A stretch of DNA of 64,000 nt from Mugil cephalus (lineage: Eukaryota; Chordata; Actinopteri; Mugiliformes; Mugilidae), in NCBI RefSeq assembly GCF_022458985.1, contig NC_061777.1, positions 18,565,668-18,629,667 of the forward strand, given 5' to 3'. Below are positions 30,181 through 40,620 of the stretch, one piece after another; the stretch's first letter is position 1; each line of letters begins with the position of its first letter. A program made the position numbers and the translations under genes. The notes under the pieces are model-generated. The model had not been told where the DNA came from. It did not search any database and worked only from the letters and a program-made list of their open reading frames with translations.

Positions 30181-30680
30181 GGCCAGCGAGGAGACAACTC
30201 TTAGCCTCGCTCTCTTGAATGCTAGCTCACTAACAAACAAGACTTTGATCTTGAATGACCTTTTCACTTCACGTGAATTGGATTTTATGTTTTTGACAGA
30301 GACGTGGATTCAAGCTCATGGATCCTTCCACTTCTTCGAGCTCCCCAACCCTAAGCATAATTATTGTGCAGCTACTCGTGATAAGTTGCTTGACATTTTT
30401 AATTGTACTTGTTCCAGCATAGTAGACACCGTGGCTCCTTTAAGGTGCAAGCGCTCTAAGCCAGAGTAGTCTTGGCTTTTATCCTTTACCTTTTATTCCT
30501 TCTTACCTTTTTATTTTTTTTTTAATATTTGTTTTTAAAATTTCTCATTTTTATCCCATTACTGTTTTATGTATTATTAAGTGTATGTATGATTATTTTG
30601 TACCTCTGTACAGCACTTTGGTCAACTGAGGTGGTTTTTAAAAGGGCTTTAGAAATAAATTTTGACTTGATTTACTTTAC
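30181..30680 (+). mobile_element. L2-like LINE: endonuclease start fused to 3' end
   Basis: On the plus strand, LNASSLTNKTLILNDLFTS followed by DFMFLTETWIQ matches the N-terminal apurinic endonuclease region of fish L2 LINEs. It then jumps to LLDIFNCTCSSIVDTVAPL and soon to a 3' end reading 'tacagcactttggtcaactg' and 'agggctttagaaataaattt', a familiar fish L2 tail. Most of the body is deleted. It lies back to back with the minus-strand RT fragment. Confidence 0.75.
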
Positions 30681-30882
30681 TAAAGCTGCCAAAAATAATT
30701 CAAACCTTGCGATAAGGATTTGTTTGTTTGTTAGCCTGCACTGACAGGTTAACATCTAGGTACCCAATGTAAACATTAGTAACTCGTTCTTTGATGCAAA
30801 AATGTGAACTGACAGCAAGTGGAGCAAATGCATAGAGCACATACTGTAGTAGTGTACTGTATTCAGTAAGGATGGTCTTATA

Positions 30883-30913
<31 letters not shown>

Positions 30914-32163
30914 TTTCTTTTTTTTTGATGGTCTTCTCTTTACTGAAGAAGAGATTCTGTCCAACTTAAAATGTCACACCATAATTCAGATTTAGTAAGT
31001 CTAGTGTAGCACCCTCTGGAGTCCATCTGCTGCATGTTTAAATCTCTGCTAAGGGTTAATGTCCACCACTTGTTCTTATCTCAAAACATGCTCTCCTGTA
31101 AGTCCATGAATTTTGGTAGTAGGCCTATTATTGATTTACATGAGGTCTGTTTCAGTGAGATATTGCTACATTGCCATGGGTGATTTGGGATAGAACCACA
31201 TTTACAAAAGGTTTTAACAATACATTTATTAAAATAAACACTCTTATAACTAAAACAAAAAAATGTTTTAGTTTAACAAAAGTGTTACAACATGTTACAA
31301 TCAAAAAGTAATTAGTTATAGTTAATTCTCTCACAAAGTAACTGAGTTAGTAACTGAATTATTCCACTACAAAAGTAACTAGTAACTCTTGTCTGATAGC
31401 CAAGTCAGATGACAGCTTCAACGAGTTGCTTCACTTTCCATGTCATAACAGACCATATTTAATTATTAATTAAATAAACATTATTAATAATAGTAATTAT
31501 TAATAACGGCATTGTAATTAAACAGTGTGAAGGAAAACTTTCATTATTATATTTTTTGTGTTCTTATAGACAAAACAGGATTAGCTGGATAGACTGACTG
31601 CTGCCACAGATGGTGATAGTCAGTGGTTGATCTCTCACCTAATTTCACATTTTATATGCCTCCTGGCATGAGTGACTGGTCACAATGGTTCTCGTTCTGA
31701 ATGCATGAGCAGCTGTTACCACTTCTCCTCATCAGTAAAGCTTATTGCAGTAGAAGCCATCTGAGTCTTTTGTGTCATTTCCACCAACCTCAATTAGTGA
31801 GATTATCCATTACTGGAAAAAATAAAGCAGTTATTCCCATCACAGTACAACACTATGTTATGTGTTGAAAATGCCGGCTCCGCTCCCATAGTGGACATTA
31901 CAGAACTTTTTTTTTACTTTACTTTACTCTATCCAGCTGTACAATAGTTCATCTTTTTGTAACAACTGATCTACTATGTCCAAACAATTCCCCTTGTGGA
32001 TCATTAAAGTCTAAATTGAAGTCATGGGGGAAAATGCAGTTTGTTTCACTGTCTCTAGATGGCAGCAACGTGCCTCGCTGAGTCTGGTCTGCTGGAAATC
32101 ATAAATCTCAAGAAGAAGGCGTCTGTTGTGTTTTGATTGGACGATATTCAGTTTGTTTTAAAC
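30681..32163. other. AT-rich intergenic sequence; CARNMT1 promoter at its right end
   Basis: No coding signal. It contains a CTTT microsatellite (30883-30926). A short retroposon-like tail near 31910-32015 has 'ccccttgtggatcattaaag', a wording seen at the 3' end of fish non-LTR elements. The last about 120 bases before the CARNMT1 ATG should be its 5' UTR and proximal promoter; an ATTGG (inverted CCAAT) lies near 32135. Confidence 0.5.
30883..30926. repeat. CTTT microsatellite
   Basis: About eight CTTT units followed by an imperfect T-rich run. Confidence 0.9.
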
Positions 32164-35100
32164 ATGGCCGAAACAGCAGCAGAGGGAGCGAAAGCTGGGT
32201 CATATTTTCGGAAAGAAAGAATAAAATGCACCCCGGAGGAGGAGGCCAGACTTGAGAGGGAACATTTTTGGAGAATAATTGATGCTTTTAGATTTTACAG
32301 GTATACGATTTTTTTTTTAAATATACCTCGAGGCAGGCAACGGCGGTCGATGTTGATGAACGATGGCTGTTAGCAACGCACAGATCCCAAGGTTTAGAGG
32401 GAAAACTGCGAACAGATAGAGTTAATCTTCATCCAAGCATCAGTTAAATTAACTTGTATTTAATCAGCCTACTTCGGAATATATTTGCTCATTTTCTGAC
32501 TTAAATTCATCTCAATCCGTGGTATTCTACGCCACCCTTTGTCCTTCCTATGCTCGCTTATATTAAATGAATTTAGGAGACACTGTATATCAGTAAACAT
32601 CAGTTAGTGAAGCTTTGGTGTGTCTTGTTTGTCTTCCTACCAGGGTCCACGTCCAGGACCAAGTCAGACGTGCTGAGCGTCAGTTTCTCAGCCTTTCACA
32701 GCGCCACCAAAATTTGCTGCCCGCTGTTACGACCAATCTGGCCCGGATCAGCCGGTGTGCCGACCACAACCAGGAAGTGCTGCAGGCCATCATTGACAAC
32801 AGCCTCCACATGTTTGAGAATATGGAGTATGGTGAGAGGGTAAGGCTTCACTTAAATCACGTGCAATGTACTGTATGCGCACATTATTCACATGGATTCC
32901 CTGGATGCTCAGTTCAGTTAAGCAGGTACATCACTTTTCCTTCTTTGACCAGGAGGACCAGAGGAAGGTGCGTCCTCCCTCTACGTTTGACATGGACAAA
33001 CTCAAGTCCACCATAAAGCAGTTCGTCAGAGACTGGAGTGACGCAGGTCAAGCGGAGAGGGATTCCTGCTACCAGCCGATCATCCAAGAGATCCAAAGAC
33101 TTTTCCCAAATGACCAATAGTAGGAAACATACATTTTCACTTGGACCAACACATGCATGCCAACACAGCAAAGTTATATTTTGCCCTTGCATACACAGAA
33201 TAAAACTAAAGGCATGTGCTTTTCTAGTAACACAAACCAACACATACTGCTTGTGCTATGGTTTCAGTGCACCTTGTAATTAATTATGTGACTTACTCAA
33301 TGTTTTCTATGTGATATTTGCATTCTGTGCATTTTATTATGTCAGTGATGTGTCTAAGGTGAGCGTGCTGGTTCCGGGCGCTGGGCTTGGACGTCTAGCC
33401 TGGGAGATAGCTCGGCAGGGTTATACATGCCAGGGCAATGAATGGAGCTTCTTCATGCTCTTCTCCTCAAACTTTGTTCTCAATAGGTAACAAACGCACG
33501 CACACATAAATATGCCATCTAGGGAGTGTTACATTTCTTTGCATGCATTCTACTTGCTTGAGGTGCAACTGTGTATTAATCCAACGTTATCTTATCTTAG
33601 TTGTGTGTGTTACAACACATTTACATTCAGTTATTTGGTGAAATGCTGCTCATAAAGTTTTACTGCTTCATTCAGGTGTGAAGACGTCAACGCTCTGACC
33701 CTCTATCCCTGGATCCACCAGTTCAGCAACAACAAGAAATCCTCCGACCAAACACGACCAATCAGGTTCCCTGACATCAACCCTCAGAGCCTGCCTCTGA
33801 CTTCAGACTTCTCCATGGTCGCGGGGGATTTTGTGGAAGTCTACTCTGAATCAGGTAGGTAATAACTGCTGGGATATTCAGCCTTTGAAATGTTCTCAGA
33901 TATGGATACAGTCAGACAACAGGAAGAGGAATGTTAGACATATTGAGACGTTCCTCAATCTTGTCAAACGTGGACATACGTTTCCTCCAAAAAGTGCAGG
34001 TTGAAATGGCAATTAAAGTTCATACTATGAGGTTGTGAATAACTGGGTGCCTTGGTAATGTAAACTAAAAGTGATGTGTGTTTCTGTCAGAGTCCTGGGA
34101 CTGTGTGGCCACCTGCTTCTTTATTGACACAGCCCATAATGTCATAGAGTATGTGGAGACCATCTGGAAGATTCTTAAGCCTGGTGGTGTGTGGATCAAC
34201 TTGGGTGAGTTGGCTGTTTTATTTTTTATTCATGTTTAAACTCTACACTAGCATGTTGTTTAATTAATAAAAAAAAACATATACTACCATAGACCCATTC
34301 ATTCATTCATTAAATGTCTGATGGGTCACAGGGGTGCTGGAGCCTATCCCAGCTGTCATATGTGTATATGTATATGCGTATGTGTGTTTCTGTTTGTATA
34401 CTGTATATGTGTATCAATTTCTTCATACGCAGATGACATACTCTACTGCTCTCTGTGGCATGCACTCATTCTTTCATTGTCCATTGTACTACATACTGTT
34501 GGGGGGAGCGGGCACGGTATTAAAGGATTTTCTCCAGGAAAAGAAAAATGCCAGACTTTGTGGCTTTATGGATTTTTGTAACTTCGCACTCGCCACTTCT
34601 GTTGCTGAGGACTGAAGAAATTAGGAGTCACACAAAACAGCATAAGAATGGTGCTTTTTCCAGGTGACTGAAACGAGCTCCCTGCTGCGTTCCAGCTTTT
34701 TGCATTAATTGCGTACAAATTGTCCTGGATGGAGATTTGTATTGCAGTTAATGAAATGTTTGTTCCAGGTGGTTAACTTCTGTGTTCTGTGTTGTGTGGG
34801 TTTTTATTTATTTATTTTTTAATCACACTAGTTAGCATGTTTGTGTTTGACCTGAAAATAACACAACAACAGAATGTCAAGAATTTTTTCGTATTCAGCA
34901 GTAACTAAACATAAGTAAATGTATCTCACTGTTTAAATCCTCCATTTGTCTTCAGGGCCACTGCTTTATCACTTTGAGAACATGGCCAACGAGCTCTCAA
35001 TTGAACTTAGCTATGAAGACATTAGGACAGCGATGGTTAAAGTAGGCTTCCACATCGAGGTAAACCAAGAACTTTGATTAATGTGTACAACTTAACATCA

Positions 35101-35355
35101 AGTTCTCGCTTCAAACATCTGTCTCCAGTTGTAAAAGCAGAATTCATATTTCCCCTCCAGGTGGAGAAAGAGTCGATGCAGACCACCTACACAGAGAATG
35201 ACCACTCTATGTTGAGATACGTGTACGACTGTGTCTTCTTTGTGGCACGAAAACCTGCTGCACTGTATGTTAATGGTGATTACGACAATCAGCAGCAAAG
35301 CTCTCCACCGGCCGCTAAGTCCCCACGACGAGAGAGTACAGACAGCCGGACGTGA
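32164..35355 (+). CDS. carnmt1: CARNMT1, carnosine N-methyltransferase
   Basis: CARNMT1 uses S-adenosylmethionine to methylate carnosine to anserine. Coding exons are 32164-32300, 32644-32839, 32953-33119, 33346-33486, 33676-33854, 34091-34204, 34956-35059 and 35161-35355. All are GT-AG with matching phases, giving 410 aa (human has 409). The N-terminal part has [20 protein letters not shown]. The SAM-binding glycine loop is [16 protein letters not shown] (about residues 173-188). Then come [48 protein letters not shown] and [20 protein letters not shown], all hallmarks of the family. The exon 3 donor (TA|GTAGGA) was chosen because it restores FPNDQYDVSKV, colinear with the human protein. AATAAA at 35445-35450 is a likely poly(A) signal. 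The C-terminal tail after FFVARKP is Ser/Pro-rich and longer than in human. Confidence 0.96.
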
Positions 35356-35444
35356 CAAAAAGAAACGGCAAAAACGGTGAAACCAGTAAAACTAAGATTA
35401 AAAAGATTTGACTAACAAAATGGAAAAATTAAATGGACACGGGA

Positions 35445-35450
35445 AATAAA
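35445..35450 (+). other. carnmt1: Poly(A) signal of CARNMT1 (candidate)
   Basis: AATAAA lies 90 bases after the stop, with another close behind (35455-35460). Confidence 0.6.
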
Positions 35451-35460
35451 AAGAAATAAA

Positions 35461-36168
35461 TAAGTGGACATGATTTTTCTTTTTGTCAAATATATTTTTT
35501 TAAGATGTCTTTCCAGGGGGAAAAATGTATCCACTCCACAGGCTCTGTTTTTGTGGGACAGTCAAAGAACCTGAATATGGCTTCAAATGTAGAATGTAAT
35601 ATGAAGTATTGCAGTGCTATGTTATCTGTAACATATGGAAAAAAAAAATACTTATCATCTCTTGATCCCTACGTTTCAGATGAATCAGTTACCATCGGCT
35701 GCTATTGTATCAGTGGTCTGAGCTCCTCTACAAGCCATGATGAGCGTATTTCTTTTAACTACTAAGGCCTTCAGTCTTAATGATTCTTATCTGTCTATTT
35801 CCACTGCCTGAAAGTATGTGTGTGTGTGATACAAAGAATGTGATGTACATGTTTGCTTTTGAAATGTATTTATTTTATTATTTTTTTTCCAATATCGTGC
35901 CAATAACTACATCTACTCAGTTGTACCGATTACATTTCAGCTTTCAGGAGGAAAGCTACAAACAACCTTCATCTGCATTTCTGGTTTCTAATCATCTTTG
36001 GAATAAAGCCAAACATTTTAAAACTACAAATCTTTTGTTTTATTCTGTCATGTTTAAAAGATTAGAAAACCAACAGAACAATGTATTCAGCACACAGGGA
36101 ACATATTCATTGTTGTGCTGTGGTGCAGGCGTGATGATAAATCTGGTCAAAATATATTTCTACAACAT
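35461..36168. other. No gene recognised between CARNMT1 and transposon debris
   Basis: AT-rich sequence. Short open frames here have no family resemblance or splice context. Confidence 0.5.
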
Positions 36169-36824
36169 TCAGCCAGTTGCAGTTGTGGGGCCTCCATGGA
36201 TCAGATTCATTTGATTAGAGTTGTCCCACATGTTCAGCAGATGCTCAACTGGACTGAGATCTGCGAAATTTGGAGGCCAAGTCAACACCCCGAACTTGTT
36301 GTGTTCCTCGAGTCGTTCCTGTACCACTTTTGCTTTATGGCTAGGCATATATAACATGCAGATACACAATGTTGAAGCCGCTCACCCTGTAAAATAAAAA
36401 ACACTGATGTAATAATATAATTACCGCGTAATGTTCTTTTGGGAAACCTGGGTCCTGGCATTTATGGGGATGTTACTTTGACCACTTTTGAAATGTGGTC
36501 ATTGGTGGTGCTTTTGGCCATGGACAGGATTCAGTAAAAGCATCCTGACTAGTCTGTGAATACACAGTCCCGTACACAACATGCTCTGATTCACTGCGTT
36601 CTGGCTCTGTTCCATCAAAAAAATAAATAAACCCTTTTCAGCAGTTTGAGCTACAGTAAATTGTCAGTTGGATCTTAATGACCCGTGATCCTGTTGCCTG
36701 TGCACCACACATCCCTTCTCGGAACATTTATTTTAGTTACTGACCACTGCAGACCAGGAACAATCCACAACAACAGCAGTTGTGAAGATGCTCTGACCCA
36801 CTCGTCTGGGCATTAACTTCAGCT
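36169..36824. mobile_element. Rearranged Tc1-like transposon debris
   Basis: On the minus strand (36369-36175) the peptide VVQERLEEHNKFGVLTWPPN followed by FADLSPVEHLLNMW matches the C-terminal DDE region of Tc1-type transposases (…PPNSPDLNPIEHLWD…). On the plus strand 'gaaacctgggtcctggcatt' (about 36449) and 'actgaccactgcagaccagg' (about 36739) are words from the same fish transposon family, in the opposite orientation. The piece is therefore scrambled and inert. It abuts the left edge of the four-unit array. Confidence 0.7.
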
Positions 36825-37460
36825 GTTAAAATATATCTGTAAGTCAGTGCTGCCATGGAGAGATTAGACCCGTGATGATCAGGAGTAACCGCTGTCACAG
36901 ATTATGAGCTCAAAGAGTCAGTCTGGAAAATTCTGTCCAGACCCAGACCTGAACGTTGTTAAGGATTTATGCCTTGATCCAGGAATGTCGATACTCCCGA
37001 TCTATACGTGTGTTTTTTAAAATCTATTTTCACATCGACATATCAATACTGAGTCCGCTGCCACGAGAAATATTAATACTTTTATGACACTGAATCTGTA
37101 ATCAATTCTAAAAAAGTAAAAAGCGAGAGAGAGAGAGAGAGAGAGAGCACAGGGAAATGAGACAGACGTCTATAATGGAAGCCTTAATTATGCTTTTTTA
37201 TAATTATTTTTTATTTAATTTAATTTAATTTAATTTAATTTTATTTATTTTTTATTTTTTTGGGGAATGCAACATATTTTATAATTAAGACAATACATAA
37301 TTGAAAGTTCTATGTAAAATAGCCTAGATAGAAAGAAAGTTAATAAGATAGTTAGTAAGAAAGGTATTTAAAGCTTTGAGGAAAAGACAGGAGGAAGAGA
37401 TAGAAGTAGTAGAGCATTAATACATTAAAGGGAAAGAAAGCAGGAAATAAAGGTAGTGGA

Positions 37461-37592
37461 GATAGGGGATAGAGGATAGGGCAAAATAGAGGATAGGGAA
37501 AGATAAAGGATAGGGCAAGATAAAGGAAAGGGCAAGACAGAGGATAGGGAAAGATAAAGGATAGGGCAAGACAGAGGATAGGGCGAGGTGAA
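37461..37592. repeat. 17-bp purine-rich minisatellite, unit 1
   Basis: About eight imperfect repeats of gaggatagggaaagata or gaggatagggcaagaca, ending about 30 bases before the end of the 789-codon frame (downstream of it in the gene's sense). Equivalent arrays are at 43081-43248, 48725-48860 and 54326-54470 with different unit counts. Confidence 0.9.
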
Positions 37593-37624
37593 GGATCACC
37601 TGTGGTGACCCGTAAAGGCAGGTT

Positions 37625-39994
37625 TCAGTTGGGGACACACATCGAGGTTTTGCAGGCTTTCCAGACTTGTGAGAAAAATCTACAAATTCTAGATCTCCTT
37701 GGAGGCGGACTGGTTGTGAAATGCAGATGGATTTTCAGGTACTTCAAAACTGCGTCATCAAAAGATGTATCCTGTGATATCACAGCTAACAGCAGCGACT
37801 CCGAAGACCCAAATTCTCTCCTCAGGTCTTTCACCATGGCCTTGGTGAGTTTTTTCATGTTGACGTGTTCAATTCTCACAGTTGTATCAGTGGAGCTGAT
37901 CTCACTCAGGACTTTGCCTGTTAGCCGATCAATTATTCTGTTGATCATGTCTTTCTTTATTACCTTGTTGTTTTCCTTGTAGGATTTCATTATTATTCTC
38001 ATGATCAGACACGTCACCAAGTCATCAGTCATGCTCTCGGTTACAGGTGAAGAACTAACTGACTCTGCTGTAGGTTCATCTCTTGACTCTTCAGACATTC
38101 GTCCCGGTCTGAAACAAATTGCATCGCCCATAAAAACTGGTGAAGGCGAAACATTTTTTTCAGGAGACGGGATCCTTCCATTCCCATTTCCTGAGCTCAG
38201 ATCTCGCGAGTCAGTGTGAATCCTTACAGTGTTGGATATTAAATCAGTACGTTCTGAATCACCTACACCTGAATTGAGTCCTAAATCATGACACGTTTGT
38301 ACCTGCTCATTGTCAGACATAGAGGAACCTGCCGGGGACAGCACTGTTGTCATAAGAGTTTCGATTGCTGTCATTGCACCAGACACTTCCTCAATGTGGG
38401 CAGTTGGTTGCATCTGATCCCTCTCCTTCCAGAGAAGCACCTGTTGCATGAACCTTTCAACCGAGTCCTCAGTCATGGCATACATGACTTCAGGAGAAAA
38501 GTGCAACTCATCGTCATCACTGTTTCTCCTGAACCTGGAGAGGACACAGTCAAAAACTTTCTTTCCCATTGGAACACGGGGGATTTGACAGGTGAGACCA
38601 ACCATCATATGTCTGTAGATTTTATCCGTCAGGTCCTTGGAAAACTCCCTAATTTCCCTGCTGTACGTGTTTTCCTGTGAGCTGCTGACTTCTTTCACAG
38701 GTTTGGGCGACTGGTTTAATTTCTCCAGCATACCATCAATGTCAGGTTTGATAGCCTCAAAATCAAGAAACGATACGTTTTTCACCATACTCCTCTGTGA
38801 CAATGTGGAAGGAGAAGGTATAGATTTTGAAGAAGCTGGAACACTACCTGGTAAAAGACATTCGCTTCGGTCTACGTGTTCACAAGCTTCAAGACTAACA
38901 ATGAAATCAGGGTCTATTTTCTGACAGCCGGCCGTCAGCTCTGCCATCACTTTCTTAAACTGGCTTCTGACAAACTTAGAAAACTGCTGTTGTTTTGTGT
39001 GCTGGTTGACATCAGCACCGTTTCCTAGCAGAGAAGCCAGTGAGCTGAAGAAGTTTTTCAGTTTATCGACCAGGAGCACCCTATTGAAATGAGGTGTGGA
39101 TGATGTGCTCTCACCAGAATCGCAATAATGCAGGTCATCACATATGGCACTCACTATTTGTGACGCTGCTGCTTGAGCCTCCAGAGAGGTGGTAAGTGGG
39201 GGCAGATCATCCTCCGTCTCTTCAGCCAAATCTGGTGACTCACTGCAGATTCTGATGAGAATTTCACTCACAGCTTTTTTCAATGATGGGACAGCGACTA
39301 CAGATTGTACTTCTGAAGAGTCGCATCGCTCTGGTCCCGACAGTATCTGTTGCTTGGGTGAAGCAGCTGACTTTGATGATGACTTTGAGGTTTCTGGCCG
39401 CTGACATACTCCACAACACTGTTGTTTGAGTCTGGCTACAACTGTTTTCAGGCATGTGGCAGCGTGAGATACCATTTGATTTAGACGACCAATACTTGAC
39501 ATGGAGCCACTGACATAAACTGCAGGCTCTGGGGATTCAGCAGAGCTGTTGATAGCCAGAGAAAGAGCGGACTTTACCTTCTGGGACACCTCGCTCTCAA
39601 CCAGAACTGTCAGCTCTTTAGCATCCTCACTTCTAAACTGTGGGACGTTAAGGGCAACGGCAAAGCTGGCGGAGAAGGTGTCTCCCATGGTGGTTGCACT
39701 AAAGTTCTCCACATCTTCTGGCGCATTGGTCGGAGAATCACTCGTAGCAATGTGCTCCTGCCGAATTGCTGGAAGAATGGTTTTCAGCACTTGGGCAGAA
39801 ATACTTTGTACTATTTCCGTGAGCATGTCAGCAAGTGCAGCATGTGTTTGTGAGTCACAAATATCTGCAGCTAGCAAGCTCCACTGTGCCGGAGAGATTG
39901 ATTCAAAATGCGTAATTACTATGGGCAAAACATCCTCTGCCGTAATAATTACAGGACTCGCCATCTGCACTTTGCATATCTCCACTGAAGACAT
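37625..39994 (-). CDS. Unrecognised 789-aa Ser-rich protein, array copy 1 (intact)
   Basis: I do not recognise this protein. It is one uninterrupted frame from MSSVEICKVQ to SMCVPN. The N-terminal third (1-200) is predicted helical, with DVLPIVITHFESISPAQWSL and LADMLTEIVQSISAQVLKTI. The middle is Ser/Asp/Glu-rich and probably disordered (200-310, 380-440, 555-655). Helical blocks return at 305-355, 445-545 and 655-755. The tail has SPPPRRSRICRFFSQVWKAC, a basic amphipathic end. No signal peptide, transmembrane segment, catalytic motif, or capsid, integrase or polymerase motif is visible. Residues 54-70, 238-252 and 656-670 have the spacing of small or aliphatic residues seen in PKA-RII-anchoring helices, so an AKAP or fibrous-sheath-like role is a guess only. 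A CRE palindrome lies about 350 bases upstream. The ATG was chosen because it is the first Met after an A-rich, non-coding-looking leader. Confidence 0.7.
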   Translation of the reverse strand: MSSVEICKVQMASPVIITAEDVLPIVITHFESISPAQWSLLAADICDSQTHAALADMLTEIVQSISAQVLKTILPAIRQEHIATSDSPTNAPEDVENFSATTMGDTFSASFAVALNVPQFRSEDAKELTVLVESEVSQKVKSALSLAINSSAESPEPAVYVSGSMSSIGRLNQMVSHAATCLKTVVARLKQQCCGVCQRPETSKSSSKSAASPKQQILSGPERCDSSEVQSVVAVPSLKKAVSEILIRICSESPDLAEETEDDLPPLTTSLEAQAAASQIVSAICDDLHYCDSGESTSSTPHFNRVLLVDKLKNFFSSLASLLGNGADVNQHTKQQQFSKFVRSQFKKVMAELTAGCQKIDPDFIVSLEACEHVDRSECLLPGSVPASSKSIPSPSTLSQRSMVKNVSFLDFEAIKPDIDGMLEKLNQSPKPVKEVSSSQENTYSREIREFSKDLTDKIYRHMMVGLTCQIPRVPMGKKVFDCVLSRFRRNSDDDELHFSPEVMYAMTEDSVERFMQQVLLWKERDQMQPTAHIEEVSGAMTAIETLMTTVLSPAGSSMSDNEQVQTCHDLGLNSGVGDSERTDLISNTVRIHTDSRDLSSGNGNGRIPSPEKNVSPSPVFMGDAICFRPGRMSEESRDEPTAESVSSSPVTESMTDDLVTCLIMRIIMKSYKENNKVIKKDMINRIIDRLTGKVLSEISSTDTTVRIEHVNMKKLTKAMVKDLRREFGSSESLLLAVISQDTSFDDAVLKYLKIHLHFTTSPPPRRSRICRFFSQVWKACKTSMCVPN

Positions 39995-40082
39995 TTCTGT
40001 GTTTTTTTTTTTTCGTCACCCTGGGGAAAAAACGCTAAAGTGTAAAACTTGGGAAGCAATTAATAGTAAATAGATGTTCACG

Positions 40083-40278
40083 TGGCCTGGATAGTAGATA
40101 CGTCCCTACTGGTCTGGATACTAGATATTTCCTTACGTGGTCTGGATGCTAGATATTTCCTCACGTGGTCTGGATGCTAGATACTTCCTTACGTGGTCTG
40201 GATGCTAGATATTTCCTTACGTGGTCTGGATGCTAGATATTTCCTTACGTGATCTGGATGCTAGATACTTCCTTCAAG
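40083..40278. repeat. 28-bp minisatellite upstream of array copy 1 (7 units)
   Basis: Seven units of tggtctggatgctagatatt + tccttacg. The first and last units are the most diverged. It lies 90-285 bases upstream of the start codon in the gene's sense, so probably in the 5' UTR or core promoter. Confidence 0.92.
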
Positions 40279-40329
40279 CTGTCTGGAAATCAGGAACTAA
40301 AACTTAACCAGATCCGTTTGAATATAAAG

Positions 40330-40620
40330 AAAATACACAATGACGTCATGTGAAAAGATCAAAGCCCCGAGTGGCTTTGATGTCACGCATGCGCACTCTG
40401 CTGGAGCCACAAACATGGAAGTCGGAGGAAGAGTAACTTTACGTCACTGGTAAGGCCACGCCCCCTTGCGGGGGGGAAACAAAGGAGAGGTTGCCATAGA
40501 TACAAACACTTTGAGAGGTTGCTGCGTTGTGAATAAAATTCTGAGATTTTCTCTGCTCCCCTCAAGATGGAGGGACAAACCGAATGAATGTATGGTTCAG
40601 ACCATAAAACGGGTGGACAA
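40330..40620. promoter_or_regulatory. Promoter-like zone of array unit 1 (CRE, NRF1-like, ATF/CRE)
   Basis: A perfect CRE palindrome TGACGTCA lies at 40341-40348. An NRF1-like CGCATGCGCA lies at 40386-40395, a second ATF/CRE-like TTACGTCA at 40439-40446, and a CCACGCCC (KLF/Sp type) near 40457-40464. CG dinucleotides are more frequent than in the surroundings. The zone is 340-620 bases upstream of the minus-strand frame. It could also fire to the plus strand: an ATG at 40415 opens a 35-base segment ending in a consensus GTAAGG donor. Binding-site calls are by eye. Confidence 0.5.

Noticed and set aside
37602-37982. Plus-strand 126-codon open frame at the 3' end of each array frame
   Set aside because: Antisense to the C-terminal part of the array protein. 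It is preserved only because the units are nearly identical.
38288-38680. Plus-strand 130-codon open frame repeated in each array unit
   Set aside because: Antisense shadow of residues about 440-570 of the array protein; no independent start context or splice signals.
39549-40073. Plus-strand 174-codon open frame (and its repeats at 45202, 50815 and 56615)
   Set aside because: It is the exact antisense of the N-terminal part of the 789-aa frame and ends in the A/T-rich leader; composition and conservation follow the minus strand.
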